In this document: positions 43,654-43,820 of the stretch, piece after piece
Position numbering within the stretch: position 1 is the stretch's first letter
How the letters are laid out: each line of letters starts with the position of its first letter
Assembly: GCA_025359245.1 (NCBI GenBank)
Contig: JANYGW010000146.1
Coordinates: 1 to 43,820, forward strand
Origin: Massilia sp.
GTDB lineage: Bacteria; Pseudomonadota; Gammaproteobacteria; Burkholderiales; Burkholderiaceae_D
Reading direction: 5' to 3'
Length of the DNA: 43,820 bases
Program-made: the position numbers and the translations under genes
Notes under the pieces: generated by a model
The model's input: only the letters and a program-made list of their open reading frames with translations
Told to the model about the DNA's origin: nothing
The model's database searches: none

Positions 43654-43820
43654 TCTCTGCTGCAACGAACACAACGCTTCGTACTGCGCAGTCAGCAACA
43701 CCAAATTAGCTCTTTAAAAATTAACAGTCGATAAGTGTGGGCGTTTGATGAAGGTGCCAACAGAGCGCAAGCGATGTTGAATACTTAAATTATCAAATGT
43801 TCACAAGAAAGAAATATAGG
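43654..43820 (+). other. rRNA operon leader with boxA, upstream of 16S
   Basis: The boxA-like antitermination element TAGCTCTTTAAA is at 43707-43718. It is followed by AACAGTCGATAAGTGTGGGC, a segment typical of betaproteobacterial pre-16S leaders. The window ends before the first bases of mature 16S rRNA. The leader runs in the same direction as the 5S genes at the left end. Confidence 0.88.

Overview
The window looks like a chromosomal segment of a GC-rich betaproteobacterium, most likely Oxalobacteraceae (Massilia/Duganella/Telluria-like). This rests on the 5S rRNA and rrn leader sequences and on the gene families present; no species can be named from the sequence alone. The window is bounded by ribosomal RNA operons. 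It opens with two nearly identical 5S rRNA genes (1-115, 301-416), each with an intrinsic terminator. It closes with tandem rrn promoters and a boxA-containing leader (43534-43820) that stops just before a 16S gene. Both rrn units point rightward, so about 43 kb of unique DNA lies between direct rRNA repeats.

Region A (599-12519) is a secreted carbohydrate block. A lipoprotein with a Pro-Thr linker reads rightward. A leftward operon follows: isoamylase, a very large modular GH119-type amylase (five Fn3, two CBM25, one CBM20), a TonB-dependent receptor and a family-3 solute-binding protein. A sigma-70 promoter with an adjacent palindrome precedes the operon. Behind that promoter lies the 3' remnant of a second isoamylase gene, still carrying its terminator-like palindrome.

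Region B (12529-24845) is a leftward cobalamin cluster. cobT-cobS-cobC comes first. Next is a cobalamin riboswitch, followed by btuB-btuC-cobO-cobB-cobU-cbiB-cobD-btuF-cobQ with many overlapping starts and stops. It covers uptake and late assembly of B12. No corrin-ring genes and no BtuD ATPase gene are seen here.

Region C (24996-27934) is a translationally coupled pair of poorly characterised membrane proteins: a DUF2868 protein and a DUF3482 GTPase.

Region D (27935-43341) is a PQQ-dependent alcohol oxidation locus. It holds a PedF cytochrome c, a quinoprotein-associated binding protein, a TonB receptor, a PqqU/YncD-like PQQ receptor, a YVTN beta-propeller, an AldB/ExaC-type aldehyde dehydrogenase, a DUF779 protein, an ExaF/PedH-like quinoprotein alcohol dehydrogenase with the extra Asp of lanthanide enzymes, a porin, an ApbE-like protein and an AcoR-type sigma-54 activator. 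Five transcription units of this block each have a well-formed -24/-12 element, and palindromes of the form TGTYCC-N5-GGWACA occur near several of them and upstream of the activator. The most interesting reading of the window is therefore a compact sigma-54 regulon for lanthanide/PQQ-dependent alcohol oxidation, driven by the activator at its end.
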